NCBI RefSeq assembly: GCF_006538345.1
Contig: NZ_BJKL01000010.1
Coordinates: forward strand, 62,001 to 126,000
Reading direction: 5' to 3'
Origin: Alteromonas sp. KUL49
GTDB lineage: Bacteria > Pseudomonadota > Gammaproteobacteria > Enterobacterales > Alteromonadaceae
DNA length: 64,000 nucleotides
How positions within the stretch are numbered: the stretch's first letter is position 1; every line of letters starts with the position of its first letter. Made by a program: the position numbers and the translations under genes. This document shows, piece after piece, positions 44,151-54,163 of the stretch. The notes beneath the pieces were generated by a model. The model did no database searches. It was not told the origin of the DNA and saw only the letters and a list, made by a program, of their open reading frames with translations.

Positions 44151-46029
44151 ATGTATGTGATTCACAGATTGCATCTGAAAGACCAGAAAAACGTTGCGCT
44201 TTCGTACTAACCATTCTTTTAAAAGTGTGCAGTTGGGAAATGATCAAACAACCTCGCTTTGCTCGAGTAAGGCCAGTATACAAAATACCGCGATGCCCAA
44301 CCGAAGACGCGACTTCGTCAGCGAGTTCAGGTAAAAACATAACTACCTGCTCAAATTCAGAACCCTGAGACTTGTGAATTGTCATTGCATATACCGTTTC
44401 CACGTTGGGAAGGCGCGCTAAAGATACACTGCGTAATCCTCCATCATCACCCTCAAACCATGCCTTAAGTACACCTGTTTTATCTGGCCAAATGACTCCC
44501 ACCTCACCATTTGACAGCCGTTGAGCATGATTATTTTTAGTCACCATTATCGGACGACCACGATAAAACCCATTCTCAGGTGTGCGGGAATTGACTGACA
44601 GCGAGCGCTCTATCAATCGGTTTAGTCCTTCAACGCCAAGGGTACCTTTGCGGATTGGTGTTAACCACCTTACCTGAGCCAGAACGTCAAGCGCTTCCTG
44701 TGGATTTTTAGCACTCCTCAAAGGTTGGAAACTTTCCCTCGCCACCCCCTGCAAACGCTCAATGTCAACGTCAATGTCGTTTGCCATAAAGACCGAATCA
44801 CCGGGAAGCGTCAATCGAGGCGATTCAATGTTGTTCAACAAAGCGCTTGCAGCGTCATCATTACCTTGTTGAATTTCCGTCGCTAGCGCTGCAAGTGCCC
44901 CCTTAAATCGCTGAGCCGCTACCAGGGTATGCAGCCATGGTTGGGCGTTTTCGTTAACAGGCAATTTCGGTAAGTGTGGGCAAAGCTGACCGACCCAATT
45001 TACGAGTGGGCTAGGAGCAGCACCGGTGACATTGTCATCAATCGCAAGTTGCTCCAATACGTTGCCCGTTTCTACTGCGGGTAACTGGTCAGCATCACCA
45101 ATAAGATAAAGACGTCCATGTTCGGGCATAGCACGCATTAGCCTAGCCATCAATGCAAGGTCTATCATGGACGCTTCATCAACAATGAGTACATCTAGCG
45201 ATAATTTTTGGTGGTTGCTATACCGTGTATCAATGGTGTGTTCTCTGACACCGAGGAGGCTATGAATCGTACTCGCTTGAGTGGGGATACTGTCCTTCAA
45301 AGCGTCCGGTATCTTATTCTCCAATGCTGACAAACTCTTTGAAATAGACTCAGTCATCCTTTGTTGTGCTTTACCGGTAGGTGCAGCTAGCACAATGTTT
45401 TTGGGTGAGCCATTGATACTTTGCAGAGCTAGCAGTAAACGAGTTACGGTGTAAGTTTTTCCGGTACCTGGTCCACCATTAATTACGCTAAATTTCTGGG
45501 TGACGCTTTTTGCTACCGCCACTTGCTGCCAGTCTTGCTCATTAACCTCTTCCACTGGAAACATGGCAGGCCAGCACTTAGCTAGAGCGTTTATTTGATT
45601 ATCAGATAGAGGTTGAGGCTGAGTATTAGCACTTATGTATGATGCAACCTCTTGTTCGAACTGCCAGTAACGCTGGGTATACAAACGCTTACCATCAAAC
45701 TTCAATAAGGGGGTAAGCCGAGGGTCACTGGTGGCCAATTGTGACACTTGTTGTAAAACAGAAAGTGATGGAAAGGTCTCACTCAGTTTTGCTTCATTCG
45801 TTTTATTCTCAACTGAGGGCGACAACACCTGGGTATTGGCAAGTTCAGCTAGGACAACACAACTGTGTCCTTGACGCTGGAAATACGACAAGGCAATGAG
45901 TAGCTGATACCAAACGTTAGCCTTGCCTTCAGGCAACGAACAAACCTCGCTCACTGCATCAGCAAAATGAATATCGATACTGGCGACTTTGGGAGCTTCA
46001 TTGTTTTCGCTACGACTACCTGCGCTCAT
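44149..46029 (-). CDS. recD: RecBCD alpha subunit, 5'-3' helicase
   Basis: RecD is the fast 5'-3' helicase of the RecBCD enzyme that processes double-strand breaks. Walker A is GGPGTGKTYTV (about residue 186), Walker B region VLIVDEASMIDLALMARLM, LIGDADQLPAVETG is motif III, and VYAMTIHKSQGSEFEQVV is motif V/VI. Length 626 agrees with E. coli RecD (608). The start overlaps the recB stop by 4 bases, so the three subunits are translated in sequence. Its stop codon lies at the edge of the terminator shared with the subtilisin gene. Confidence 0.95.
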   Translation of the reverse strand: MSAGSRSENNEAPKVASIDIHFADAVSEVCSLPEGKANVWYQLLIALSYFQRQGHSCVVLAELANTQVLSPSVENKTNEAKLSETFPSLSVLQQVSQLATSDPRLTPLLKFDGKRLYTQRYWQFEQEVASYISANTQPQPLSDNQINALAKCWPAMFPVEEVNEQDWQQVAVAKSVTQKFSVINGGPGTGKTYTVTRLLLALQSINGSPKNIVLAAPTGKAQQRMTESISKSLSALENKIPDALKDSIPTQASTIHSLLGVREHTIDTRYSNHQKLSLDVLIVDEASMIDLALMARLMRAMPEHGRLYLIGDADQLPAVETGNVLEQLAIDDNVTGAAPSPLVNWVGQLCPHLPKLPVNENAQPWLHTLVAAQRFKGALAALATEIQQGNDDAASALLNNIESPRLTLPGDSVFMANDIDVDIERLQGVARESFQPLRSAKNPQEALDVLAQVRWLTPIRKGTLGVEGLNRLIERSLSVNSRTPENGFYRGRPIMVTKNNHAQRLSNGEVGVIWPDKTGVLKAWFEGDDGGLRSVSLARLPNVETVYAMTIHKSQGSEFEQVVMFLPELADEVASSVGHRGILYTGLTRAKRGCLIISQLHTFKRMVSTKAQRFSGLSDAICESHT

Positions 46030-49000
46030 ACTTGCCCCTCCTTAGTTGATACATTCGATGTTGATGTATCTGAGGCGTCAGAGAAAATCGCGCTCAGTTG
46101 CTGCAATTCCTGTGTGGTTATTTTGGAAAAATACACACCTTCACTTTGCGTATTTTCTGGGTGCATACCCCGTAAATACAAGTAGTACACACCGCCAAAA
46201 TGTATCTCTGGATCGTAGTCGGGTAAACGCTTAGCTAAATATCGATGTAGCGCCAAGCTGTATATCAGGTACTGCAAGTCATAAAGGTGTGACTGCAGGT
46301 CTTTCGCGACAGAGAGACGGTCATAATCGACTAAAGCATCGCCTAGCCAGGTAGATTTGTAGTCGGACACGTAGAATTTACCTTCGTACTCAAATATCAG
46401 ATCGATGAATCCATGCATCATACCCTCCATGTTGGAAGCATAACTTGTGGGGACTGCAACAGAATCGGTACCAAGGATGCCGTTTTTCCGATGTTTAATG
46501 AGTAAATTGGCTAACTTTCCCCACTGAGTATGTTCCATAGGAAAATAAAATTCAGCCTCTCGCAACGTCTGTTTATGCTCAAGTGCCGCCAAACATAATT
46601 CGGGATCTTGTTTGGATAACGGTGAATCAAGTACCTGTGCTAACCATTCATATAACAGCGGTTTTTGGTCATCACCTACACCGTATTTCAATGCAATTGG
46701 ATCACAAGATTCAGCCCAATTAGGCTGTGAAAAATCTAATTGCTCAAGGCTATCGTGGAGCAAGTTACCTGAGTTTGCCCCTTTTTCTAAAGTAAATCTC
46801 AAGGGTAATGCCGTTTCTTCGTTATCAGCTAATTCAGAACCTATATCATCCTCTGTCGTTGGGTAACTCTCAGACGCTCTGGCTTGTTGATCAACGACAT
46901 GCGCTGTACTGTTCGACGCTGTTTGCTTAGACAGTGCGGTAAATGAATACAAACGCCATGCTTCTTCTGCTTTGCCTGCAAACTTACTCAAACTTAATGT
47001 TGGTAATTGAGGCTCTGCCAGGTTACTCGAAACATGGATCGGCTCTTGAGTTAAGCCATCTGGCTCCACTGTGATACAACAACTAAAAGCATCTGGCTCT
47101 TTGGCTATGCTCTCCAATGAGTTTTGCCAGCCCCCGTCATCTGATGACGAAGCCACTCCCAAGGCTCTCGCTAACGCACTTTGTTCATTGTCTTTAAACT
47201 CAGCCACTCCCATATAGCATCGGTGGGCAGCACGAGTAACGGCTACATAGCACAAACGTGTATCTTCAGCGTGACTTTCGGCTCTCAAACGAGCGACAGC
47301 ACATTCACTGTAACCAAGCTGTAAGGTTAATTGTTGCGAAGATTCATCGTAATAGCTCATGACATTAGCGTAGCTGTTACCCACCTTTGCAGGATCTTTA
47401 TAGCCACTGGCGAAAGGCACAAACACGATGGGGTACTCCAACCCCTTTGAACCGTGTTGGGTCACAATGCGAATGAGTTGATTATCACTTTCTAAGCGTA
47501 ACGTCATCTCCTCGTCGGCTTGCGGAGAGTTTATTTGACGGTAAAGCCACACCAATAGTTGCTCTGGGCGTTTGTGCACAATTGCGGCCTGCTCTAGCAC
47601 TTCCGCCAAATGAAGATAATTGGTCAGTGCTCGTTCAGTTTGGCTACTAGTGGGGGTGTAGTGTTGTTGCAGTAACTCCAATACCACCGCCATACAACCT
47701 TTCTGCTGCCAAAGTACCCGCATCTGTGACACAACATTCATGACCTCATCCCACTGCCCTTCATCATCGTGATATAGCAATGAAACCAGTTTTCTGGGCG
47801 ATATGCCCCATAAGGGACTCACTAAGCTTGCCGAGACTTTTCTTCCGTCGTCTAAATGCCATATACCATCAAGCACGCTGAACAGATCCCTTGCTTGAGA
47901 ACTGGTGAAGAGGTTGTTTCTGTCACTCAAAAATACCGAGGTTAAGCCTTGCTCTTCTAGCACAGCTTTTATCACTGAGGCTTCATTGCGATTTTTTACC
48001 AAGATAGCGATATCTGAGGGTTTAATTGATGCCTCACCCAAAGTAGCTTTGCTAAACAGTCTGTGTATCTCGTTACCTATCCACTGACTTATCTGACGCT
48101 GCATGGTTTGCGCGTTTGGCTTATCTTCATTAGCAGGCAACCAAACATAGTTCATGGCGCTACGGTTGGACTCTGGGTCAGATAACGGTGTGTTGGCTGC
48201 CTTAGCGTAAGGTGTAGACTCAACGGGTAAATAGTTAATCCCAAAACCAAACACTTCTGTCCCAGTTTCTGATAGTGGGGTACCGTAAAAAAGCCGATTG
48301 TAGGCACCAACCATTCCCTCAACAGAGCGCCAATTTGTATTCATTACCCAACGAAAATCAGCGTCATTTCCGGCTCTAAGATAGGTAAAAATATCACCGC
48401 CTCTGAATCGATAAATGGCCTGTTTGGGATCACCTATCATCATCAAGGCAGTATCTATACTTCCCTTTTCGTAAACCGTATTGAGAATGGTATATTGATC
48501 AGCATCGGTGTCTTGAAACTCGTCGATTAGTGCCACCGGATAGGCTTGTCTTAGAGCCGAAACGATTGATGTATCTGGCTTGGAAATTTCATTCGCCAGT
48601 AAGCGAATAAGATCGTCAAAATCCATGATTCCAAGACGTTGCTTCTGCGAAGCTACACTTTGCTGAATATAATCAATCCCACCGTTTACCAAAGTGAGGG
48701 CAGGTAAACTCTCAAGGGCTTTTTGCTTACGCGCGGTTAAGTCAGCGACTGATTTTTTAATCTTAGCCACAAGGGATTTTAGATCATCAAATAAGGGGAC
48801 CAAGGGTTTTACTGCAGCTCCTTTATATCGCCCCCCGTGATAAAAAGCCGTTGCTGTTTTATCTAACGGTGTTAATGATTTTAGCGATAGCCACTCTAGA
48901 ATAGCTGCCCATTCCTGCGTTCTTTTTTGCTCGTCTTTGTGCCCGAAAACCACACCACTGAGTATGGCTTGCTCGTTATTGAGTAAGCCTTGTCGAGTTG

Positions 49001-49697
49001 ACTCAAATTCATTTGCCAGTGATTGAGTTAAACGGGCGATAGCCGCTTCATACTCTGCCTCGAGCGTGGGCTCGTCCATCAATTTTCTCATTTGAGATTG
49101 TCGACAGGCGCTACCAAAACTATCGAGTAGACCTTGAGGCACATGCCAACCATGCTCGGCAAGAGTCAAAAATGCGTCTGACTCGTTGCGCAGCTTTCTG
49201 AGCCAATCTTCAGCAGCGGTCAGGTATAGATCACTGGTATCTGTCTCCAGATTGAGCGACATGGCAAACCCGCTCTTAAATGCCAGTTGGGCTATAACCT
49301 GCTGACAGAACCCGTGAATGGTATATACCGACGCCTCATCTAACTCAAGTTGGGCAGCCTTGAGTAGCGCTAACCCTTCCTGCGTGTCACTCGCCTCAAA
49401 GACCTGTTTAAACACGGGATCGGCATCAATTGGCAACGCTCCATTTTGTTGCACTGCCTGCTCCCACAAGGGTGTTATTTCACGGAGTGTCTCACCAATT
49501 CTGCTACGGATTTCCTCGGTAGCTGCACGAGTAAAAGTCATCACCAGGATTTCTTTTACTGAGAGCTTTTTCTCCAACAGTAACCGTAGGTAGATCCGAG
49601 TAATATTGTAAGTCTTTCCCGTCCCTGCACTTGCTTCAATAAGGTGTCTGCCTTGTAGTGGCATAAGGGTAACGTCAAGATGGTTATTTGAACTCAT
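46026..49697 (-). CDS. recB: RecBCD beta subunit, helicase-nuclease
   Basis: RecB is the 3'-5' helicase and only nuclease of RecBCD. Residues 20-29 (IEASAGTGKT) are Walker A of a UvrD-like helicase, MDFDDLIRLLANE and ALIDEFQDTDADQYTIL are motifs Ia/II, and LIRIVTQHGSKGLEYPIVFVP is motif V. The C-terminal nuclease carries HGFIDLIFEYEGKFYVSDYK near residues 1,095-1,115, with the catalytic Asp-Asp-Lys triad. Length 1,223 is normal (E. coli 1,180). It overlaps recC and recD by 4 bases at each end. Unlike E. coli, no ptrA protease gene lies between recC and recB. Confidence 0.95.
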   Translation of the reverse strand: MSSNNHLDVTLMPLQGRHLIEASAGTGKTYNITRIYLRLLLEKKLSVKEILVMTFTRAATEEIRSRIGETLREITPLWEQAVQQNGALPIDADPVFKQVFEASDTQEGLALLKAAQLELDEASVYTIHGFCQQVIAQLAFKSGFAMSLNLETDTSDLYLTAAEDWLRKLRNESDAFLTLAEHGWHVPQGLLDSFGSACRQSQMRKLMDEPTLEAEYEAAIARLTQSLANEFESTRQGLLNNEQAILSGVVFGHKDEQKRTQEWAAILEWLSLKSLTPLDKTATAFYHGGRYKGAAVKPLVPLFDDLKSLVAKIKKSVADLTARKQKALESLPALTLVNGGIDYIQQSVASQKQRLGIMDFDDLIRLLANEISKPDTSIVSALRQAYPVALIDEFQDTDADQYTILNTVYEKGSIDTALMMIGDPKQAIYRFRGGDIFTYLRAGNDADFRWVMNTNWRSVEGMVGAYNRLFYGTPLSETGTEVFGFGINYLPVESTPYAKAANTPLSDPESNRSAMNYVWLPANEDKPNAQTMQRQISQWIGNEIHRLFSKATLGEASIKPSDIAILVKNRNEASVIKAVLEEQGLTSVFLSDRNNLFTSSQARDLFSVLDGIWHLDDGRKVSASLVSPLWGISPRKLVSLLYHDDEGQWDEVMNVVSQMRVLWQQKGCMAVVLELLQQHYTPTSSQTERALTNYLHLAEVLEQAAIVHKRPEQLLVWLYRQINSPQADEEMTLRLESDNQLIRIVTQHGSKGLEYPIVFVPFASGYKDPAKVGNSYANVMSYYDESSQQLTLQLGYSECAVARLRAESHAEDTRLCYVAVTRAAHRCYMGVAEFKDNEQSALARALGVASSSDDGGWQNSLESIAKEPDAFSCCITVEPDGLTQEPIHVSSNLAEPQLPTLSLSKFAGKAEEAWRLYSFTALSKQTASNSTAHVVDQQARASESYPTTEDDIGSELADNEETALPLRFTLEKGANSGNLLHDSLEQLDFSQPNWAESCDPIALKYGVGDDQKPLLYEWLAQVLDSPLSKQDPELCLAALEHKQTLREAEFYFPMEHTQWGKLANLLIKHRKNGILGTDSVAVPTSYASNMEGMMHGFIDLIFEYEGKFYVSDYKSTWLGDALVDYDRLSVAKDLQSHLYDLQYLIYSLALHRYLAKRLPDYDPEIHFGGVYYLYLRGMHPENTQSEGVYFSKITTQELQQLSAIFSDASDTSTSNVSTKEGQV

Positions 49698-52600
49698 AGT
49701 TTCACCACCTTCTTAATACTGGCCACGTGGCTCAACAGCGTGAATATCGGAGCATGATTTATATGCTCCATCGAGATACCACTGGGCAGTAACCAGGATA
49801 AATAGGGGTTATCGTTGGCAATGTTTGCCGATTGATTTGACTGAGTTTGCCAATTCGCTAGATCAGCATAGGCCTGAGCCGTATCGAGATACTCAAACAC
49901 ATCGTTTTTACCGGCTTTTTTCACTAACTCGGTAATAAGGCTGAGATAGATGGGCGTTGGACAGCGATGCAATTGACTGAAAAGTTCCTCGACAATAGAC
50001 AACATATCTTTTGCAATTTGAGGCTCAACAGGCGCGTAGCGCGCCACTTTGATGTTGTACTCTCCTTTTTCCCAAACCGGGAAGAAAACGTCAAGTGGCT
50101 GTTGAATGCCACTGGCACAAAAACACAATTGAGACAGGTAAAAGGCGAAACCTCGCTTATCACTAATTGCGGTGGGGCAAAGATTGATTGTTGAATCATC
50201 AGCCAACCACCCCACTCCCTGTATCTGAAATTGTTCACCCTGCCAGCTAACTTGGGTTAGCTCCTGTGGTAAATCGCCGATGGCCTCGTGCAGAGCAGTT
50301 GTTGCCTCTTTCCACACGCCCGTAGTGACTTCGGTAGCAGGTGTCTGTGGAATATCACCGCGCATGGTAGCTAGCTCAATGGCATCAAAGCTGGCGTTAT
50401 GTTGCACTGGGCCAACAACATCATCAATAAGTGCGTCAACCACCTGATATCGCACCAGGCTGTTAACATCAAACGGTTCGCTACTGTCTAACTCGATATG
50501 AGGTTGTGTTAGGTAAACCCCTAACACATTTCGGCCAAAGTAACTCAAAGGGTCATTGAATGCATTCGCGATGTCTGAGACTTGATACACATCATTCAAT
50601 ACCACTGTTTCGATCTCGTCCAATGATTCACTTGTGCCCATTTGATGTCGCATTGACTCAGTTAAGCGCAACCATCCTGCTTCGTAACTTGGTATTGGCC
50701 TGGTAAAATTTCCCTCACTAAAAGGATGTAACGGGGCCTGTGTAACAAGTGTTGACTTCAAAAGACCATAACCGTTAATTAAAACGTCTAGTAGCTCACC
50801 AAGCACCAGGCTTGTTTGGCGTTCATTGTTGTTTCGAACGTCATTACCCTGATAGCTCAGATAAATGCTGTCACGAGCAGATATCAATGCCTCTAAAAAC
50901 AAGTATCTGTCTTCCAAGCGCCGAGATCTGTCGCCAATTTTACGGGAAGACTGGGCCATCAGATCGAGTCCCATGGGTGTGGATTGACGAGGGAACTCTC
51001 CGTCGTTAAGACCAAGAATACAGACTTTTTTGAAGGGTATGCTTCTCATCGGCAACATTGAACATACAGTCACTTGACCTGTCATAAAGTGGTTGCCCGC
51101 ATCCGGCGACGAAAAACGATTGAGTAACAACATACGCACTTGGCTTAATTGCAGTTCGCTGGTGTAGCCTGCTTCCTCACAGCGCAGTTCAAGATCTGCA
51201 CATACATTAGTGAGCATATCCCAGGTGGATTGTTCTTTTACGTCCGCATCGAAACACGTATTCAGCAAATCGACTAAACACCTGTGCCACTCTGATGCAG
51301 TTCGATTTTGGTTAAGTAACCTCGCTTGCTGTTGTAGGGCACTCACTAGGTCAATGAGTTTGCCTAGCACGAGCGTATTTTGGCCTTCTACATCGGGAAC
51401 TGTGAGTAGCCCATTCACTAAGGTTTCACTGTCGGTAGCAGCCATACCTAAAAGAAGGCGCTTGAGTCCCCACCACCAAGTGTAGGTATCTTGAATACTA
51501 GTATCTTCAGTCTCGGACATTAACGCTTTATGATGTGCGTCCAATCCCCAATGCACATGGGCTTTGTGTAACCATACGGTCATCTGCGCCACATCATCTT
51601 GGGTAAACTCAAATTTGCGCTGAACTGCGGGTAACTGAAGATAATCGACAATATCTACCACCCCAAAACGACTATCCGGTAACGAAAGTAAGCTTATAAA
51701 CGCAGACACAATAGGATTGGCATCAAGTGGACTCCTATCGGCAATTGAACAGGGTAAGCGCGGAACCTCTCGCGTAGGCGCAAATGTACCCACACGCTGA
51801 AAAATACTATCGACGAAAGGCGCGTAGTTCTCAATAGCCGGACACATCACCAAAATATCGGACGGCGAACGGTCTGGGTCTTGTGACAACCAATGTAGTA
51901 AATGATCGTGTAGTAGTTGCACTTCTCTCAGAGCAGAATGGGCAGAGACTATAGTTAGACTATCGTCAGCATTTACCGGGGCATCCGATAACTCTCCATG
52001 CAAAATATCGATTTGTATTCTCTGGAGTAGGGTGTTCGACGTGTGCTCCTCATCAAGCGGGGGAATGTCAAATGCGCTCACTTCGAAGGTGTTGAGTTCG
52101 GTAAGCAAGTTGAAAAGCTCCCGCCCTTGCTTACCAAGGTTTCCAAGTAACGGATGACTTTGTGCTTCACTCATCCATTTTTCTATACCCTGTTCTCTGA
52201 GAACCCGGGCCTGCTCACCTCGGCTTTTGGCATCTCCCCAATAGTTCACACTAGGGTTAAGATGAAAAATATGTATATCAATATGCGTGGATAATGCGTC
52301 AAGTAGCTGAACAAATTGGGGCGCCATTGTGTTTATCGCAAATACAATAACACTTGAGGGCAGCCCTTCAGGGACAGTGCCTTGCTGTAGACTTGAAAGC
52401 GCAGACTTTAAAAGTCCTGCAGGGTGCAGTGGGTTTTGGCTGACGAGCTCTCGCCAAAGTTCACCTTGCCAAGGTTCCATGGAGTTTTGCACACTTAGCG
52501 ACTCACCCGCTTCCCATGCCAATAGCCACTCAGGCCGATACATTAAGTATTGTTCGTACACGTCGGCCATCGCAGTTGAGAACTGCAAGCGCTGTACACC

Positions 52601-52981
52601 CCGCTCTTGAGAGTTCTCGATTGTCTGCCAGTATGCATTTACCTCGCTAAACTCTGGCTTGTTTTGAATATCGGAGCGCTGAATAAGCTCATCGATACGC
52701 CAAGTGAGGATTTCTCGTCGATAGGGTGACTGACGCGGAATGGTGTCTTCTCCAAGAATAGCTCGGGCGGCATTCCACATAAATCTAACAGGCAGAGGAA
52801 AATCAAGGTTCATGGCCACGCCATGATGTTTTGCAAGTTCCATATTCACCCAGTGCTGCATTCCCGGGCTTTCAACCAGTATGGTTTGGGATTCAAAGAT
52901 ACTGCTCTGTTGCTGCTCAAGCAAAGTGGCGAGTAGAAAACTAAGGTGCTCAATTTTGTTCGACGGATACAGAGCCAGCAA
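49694..52981 (-). CDS. recC: RecBCD gamma subunit, Chi recognition
   Basis: RecC is the subunit that reads Chi and holds the split DNA strands. The start is a TTG at 52981: the first residues (LALYPSNKIEHLSFLL) align with E. coli RecC (LRVYHSNRLDVLEAL), and AGGGA lies about 10 bases upstream. VESPGMQHWVNMELAKHHGV, NLDFPLPVRFMWNA, SDILVMCPAIENYAPFVDSIF, FKKVCILGLNDGEFPRQ and DRSRRLEDRYLFLEALIS are family blocks. Length 1,095 compares with 1,122 in E. coli. It leads the recC-recB-recD operon; its promoter must lie in the 468-bp gap to the right, which holds a strong same-strand terminator about 100 bp upstream. Confidence 0.94.
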   Translation of the reverse strand: MLALYPSNKIEHLSFLLATLLEQQQSSIFESQTILVESPGMQHWVNMELAKHHGVAMNLDFPLPVRFMWNAARAILGEDTIPRQSPYRREILTWRIDELIQRSDIQNKPEFSEVNAYWQTIENSQERGVQRLQFSTAMADVYEQYLMYRPEWLLAWEAGESLSVQNSMEPWQGELWRELVSQNPLHPAGLLKSALSSLQQGTVPEGLPSSVIVFAINTMAPQFVQLLDALSTHIDIHIFHLNPSVNYWGDAKSRGEQARVLREQGIEKWMSEAQSHPLLGNLGKQGRELFNLLTELNTFEVSAFDIPPLDEEHTSNTLLQRIQIDILHGELSDAPVNADDSLTIVSAHSALREVQLLHDHLLHWLSQDPDRSPSDILVMCPAIENYAPFVDSIFQRVGTFAPTREVPRLPCSIADRSPLDANPIVSAFISLLSLPDSRFGVVDIVDYLQLPAVQRKFEFTQDDVAQMTVWLHKAHVHWGLDAHHKALMSETEDTSIQDTYTWWWGLKRLLLGMAATDSETLVNGLLTVPDVEGQNTLVLGKLIDLVSALQQQARLLNQNRTASEWHRCLVDLLNTCFDADVKEQSTWDMLTNVCADLELRCEEAGYTSELQLSQVRMLLLNRFSSPDAGNHFMTGQVTVCSMLPMRSIPFKKVCILGLNDGEFPRQSTPMGLDLMAQSSRKIGDRSRRLEDRYLFLEALISARDSIYLSYQGNDVRNNNERQTSLVLGELLDVLINGYGLLKSTLVTQAPLHPFSEGNFTRPIPSYEAGWLRLTESMRHQMGTSESLDEIETVVLNDVYQVSDIANAFNDPLSYFGRNVLGVYLTQPHIELDSSEPFDVNSLVRYQVVDALIDDVVGPVQHNASFDAIELATMRGDIPQTPATEVTTGVWKEATTALHEAIGDLPQELTQVSWQGEQFQIQGVGWLADDSTINLCPTAISDKRGFAFYLSQLCFCASGIQQPLDVFFPVWEKGEYNIKVARYAPVEPQIAKDMLSIVEELFSQLHRCPTPIYLSLITELVKKAGKNDVFEYLDTAQAYADLANWQTQSNQSANIANDNPYLSWLLPSGISMEHINHAPIFTLLSHVASIKKVVKL

Positions 52982-53074
52982 TTCGAATACATCCCTGATA
53001 AATATGACGAGATTAGTCTAACAAAAACAGTGATAGAAAAGATAAAAGTTTGGGAATTGTTGGTGGGATAGGAT

Positions 53075-53119
53075 AAAAAAACCCATGTTGGCCTCAGGAC
53101 ACGAAAAACCAACATGGGT
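53075..53119 (-). terminator. Strong leftward intrinsic terminator upstream of recC
   Basis: On the minus strand ACCCATGTTGG and CCAACATGGGT (11 exact pairs, 17-nt loop) are followed by T7. It lies in the 468-bp gap 52982-53449 that otherwise holds no gene on either strand. No minus-strand gene ends here: the nearest such gene to the right is beyond the + strand dUTPase. It could end a small RNA started at about 53250-53415, or act as attenuator in the recC leader. A further hairpin TGGTGC-AAAT-GCACCA lies at about 53305-53320. Confidence 0.8.
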
Positions 53120-53449
53120 AAGGTTTACGGGCTAAACAATAACAACCTTAGCTAGCGTTGCCTGGCACTAGTTTGGGTTAACGTTACGAAGTAGCACAGT
53201 TAACACTTATATCTTTAGCATGAGCAATGCCAAAATTTAAATTCATTAAAATCATAAACTTAGACAAAGTTAGCAAGAAAGGCATAAGTTATTTCGATAA
53301 CGCATGGTGCAAATGCACCACTAAACAGCACAACTTCGATAAACAAAACAGTTCACGCTGTGCAGCCATTCCAGTAGACTTTCAACATTAACAGAAGCCA
53401 ATGGCTTTCATCGATCAAATGTATAACAAACTTAACTGCAGGATTATCA

Positions 53450-54103
53450 ATGCTTTCGACACAACAACTCGCCACAATGCTCTCGCTTCAAGACAAAATG
53501 AATACTAAAGTTAACCCCAGCTGGTTAACTGCTGGGTATGGTTATCTGCGTGCTGCCATGGTGGAATCGGTTGAAGCTATTGATCATCACGGTTGGAAAT
53601 GGTGGAAAGCACAACAAAAAGACTTGCCTCAACTTCAAATGGAACTGGTTGATATTTGGCATTTTGCCCTCTCGGCAAGCATCATAGAATTCAACGGTGA
53701 TATCTCAGCCTCAGCGTCTACCATTGCTGAAGCGCTTACTGCATCTTCACCTAAAGTGACATTCGACAATGTTGAATACAGCCCAACTGAGAGTTCGCTA
53801 CTTGATAACCTTGAGCTTATGGCAGGTCTTTGCGCAGCAAAGCGTTTTAGCGTGCCATTGTTCATGGTCATAGTTGAGCAATCAGAAATGGATGCTAACG
53901 AGCTATATCGCCAATATGTCGGCAAGAATGTGCTGAACTTCTTTAGGCAAGACAATGGCTATAAAGAAGGCACTTATATTAAAATCTGGAACGGAAAAGA
54001 AGATAACGAGCATCTAGTAGAAGTGTTAGATGCGCTAGATATGGCGGATGATAGCTACAGCGATAAAGTTTACGAGGGACTGAGCGAGCGCTACCCATCA
54101 TAA
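53450..54103 (+). CDS. Dimeric dUTPase (MazG-like all-alpha NTP pyrophosphatase)
   Basis: The protein hydrolyses dUTP to dUMP, keeping uracil out of DNA. It is the all-alpha dimeric type, not the trimeric Dut: MNTKVNPSWLTAGYGYLRAA is followed by the metal-binding E39xxE42 in ESVEAIDHHGWKWWK and E65xxD68 in QLQMELVDIWHF, the EEXX/EXXD pattern of the MazG/dUTPase superfamily. Length 217 is normal for the group. AGGA seven bases before the ATG supports the start. It converges with the acyl-CoA synthetase gene, with a hairpin between them. Confidence 0.87.
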   Translation: MLSTQQLATMLSLQDKMNTKVNPSWLTAGYGYLRAAMVESVEAIDHHGWKWWKAQQKDLPQLQMELVDIWHFALSASIIEFNGDISASASTIAEALTASSPKVTFDNVEYSPTESSLLDNLELMAGLCAAKRFSVPLFMVIVEQSEMDANELYRQYVGKNVLNFFRQDNGYKEGTYIKIWNGKEDNEHLVEVLDALDMADDSYSDKVYEGLSERYPS

Positions 54104-54122
54104 TTAGTGACTTTGTAAAACA

Positions 54123-54147
54123 TCGACCAGCGAAAATCGCTGGTCGA
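54123..54147. terminator. Hairpin between convergent dUTPase and acyl-CoA synthetase genes
   Basis: TCGACCAGCGA and TCGCTGGTCGA pair exactly over 11 bp with an AAA loop. On the minus strand it is followed by ATGTTTTAC, a modest T-rich tract, so it best serves the acyl-CoA synthetase transcript; on the + strand there is no T-run. Confidence 0.75.
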
Positions 54148-54163
54148 ATGCTAACACTTTAAT

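Noticed and set aside
53300..53325. Short hairpin TGGTGC-AAAT-GCACCA taken as a terminator for the dUTPase side
   Set aside because: It is upstream of the dUTPase gene and lacks a T-run on both strands; kept only as part of the leader discussion.
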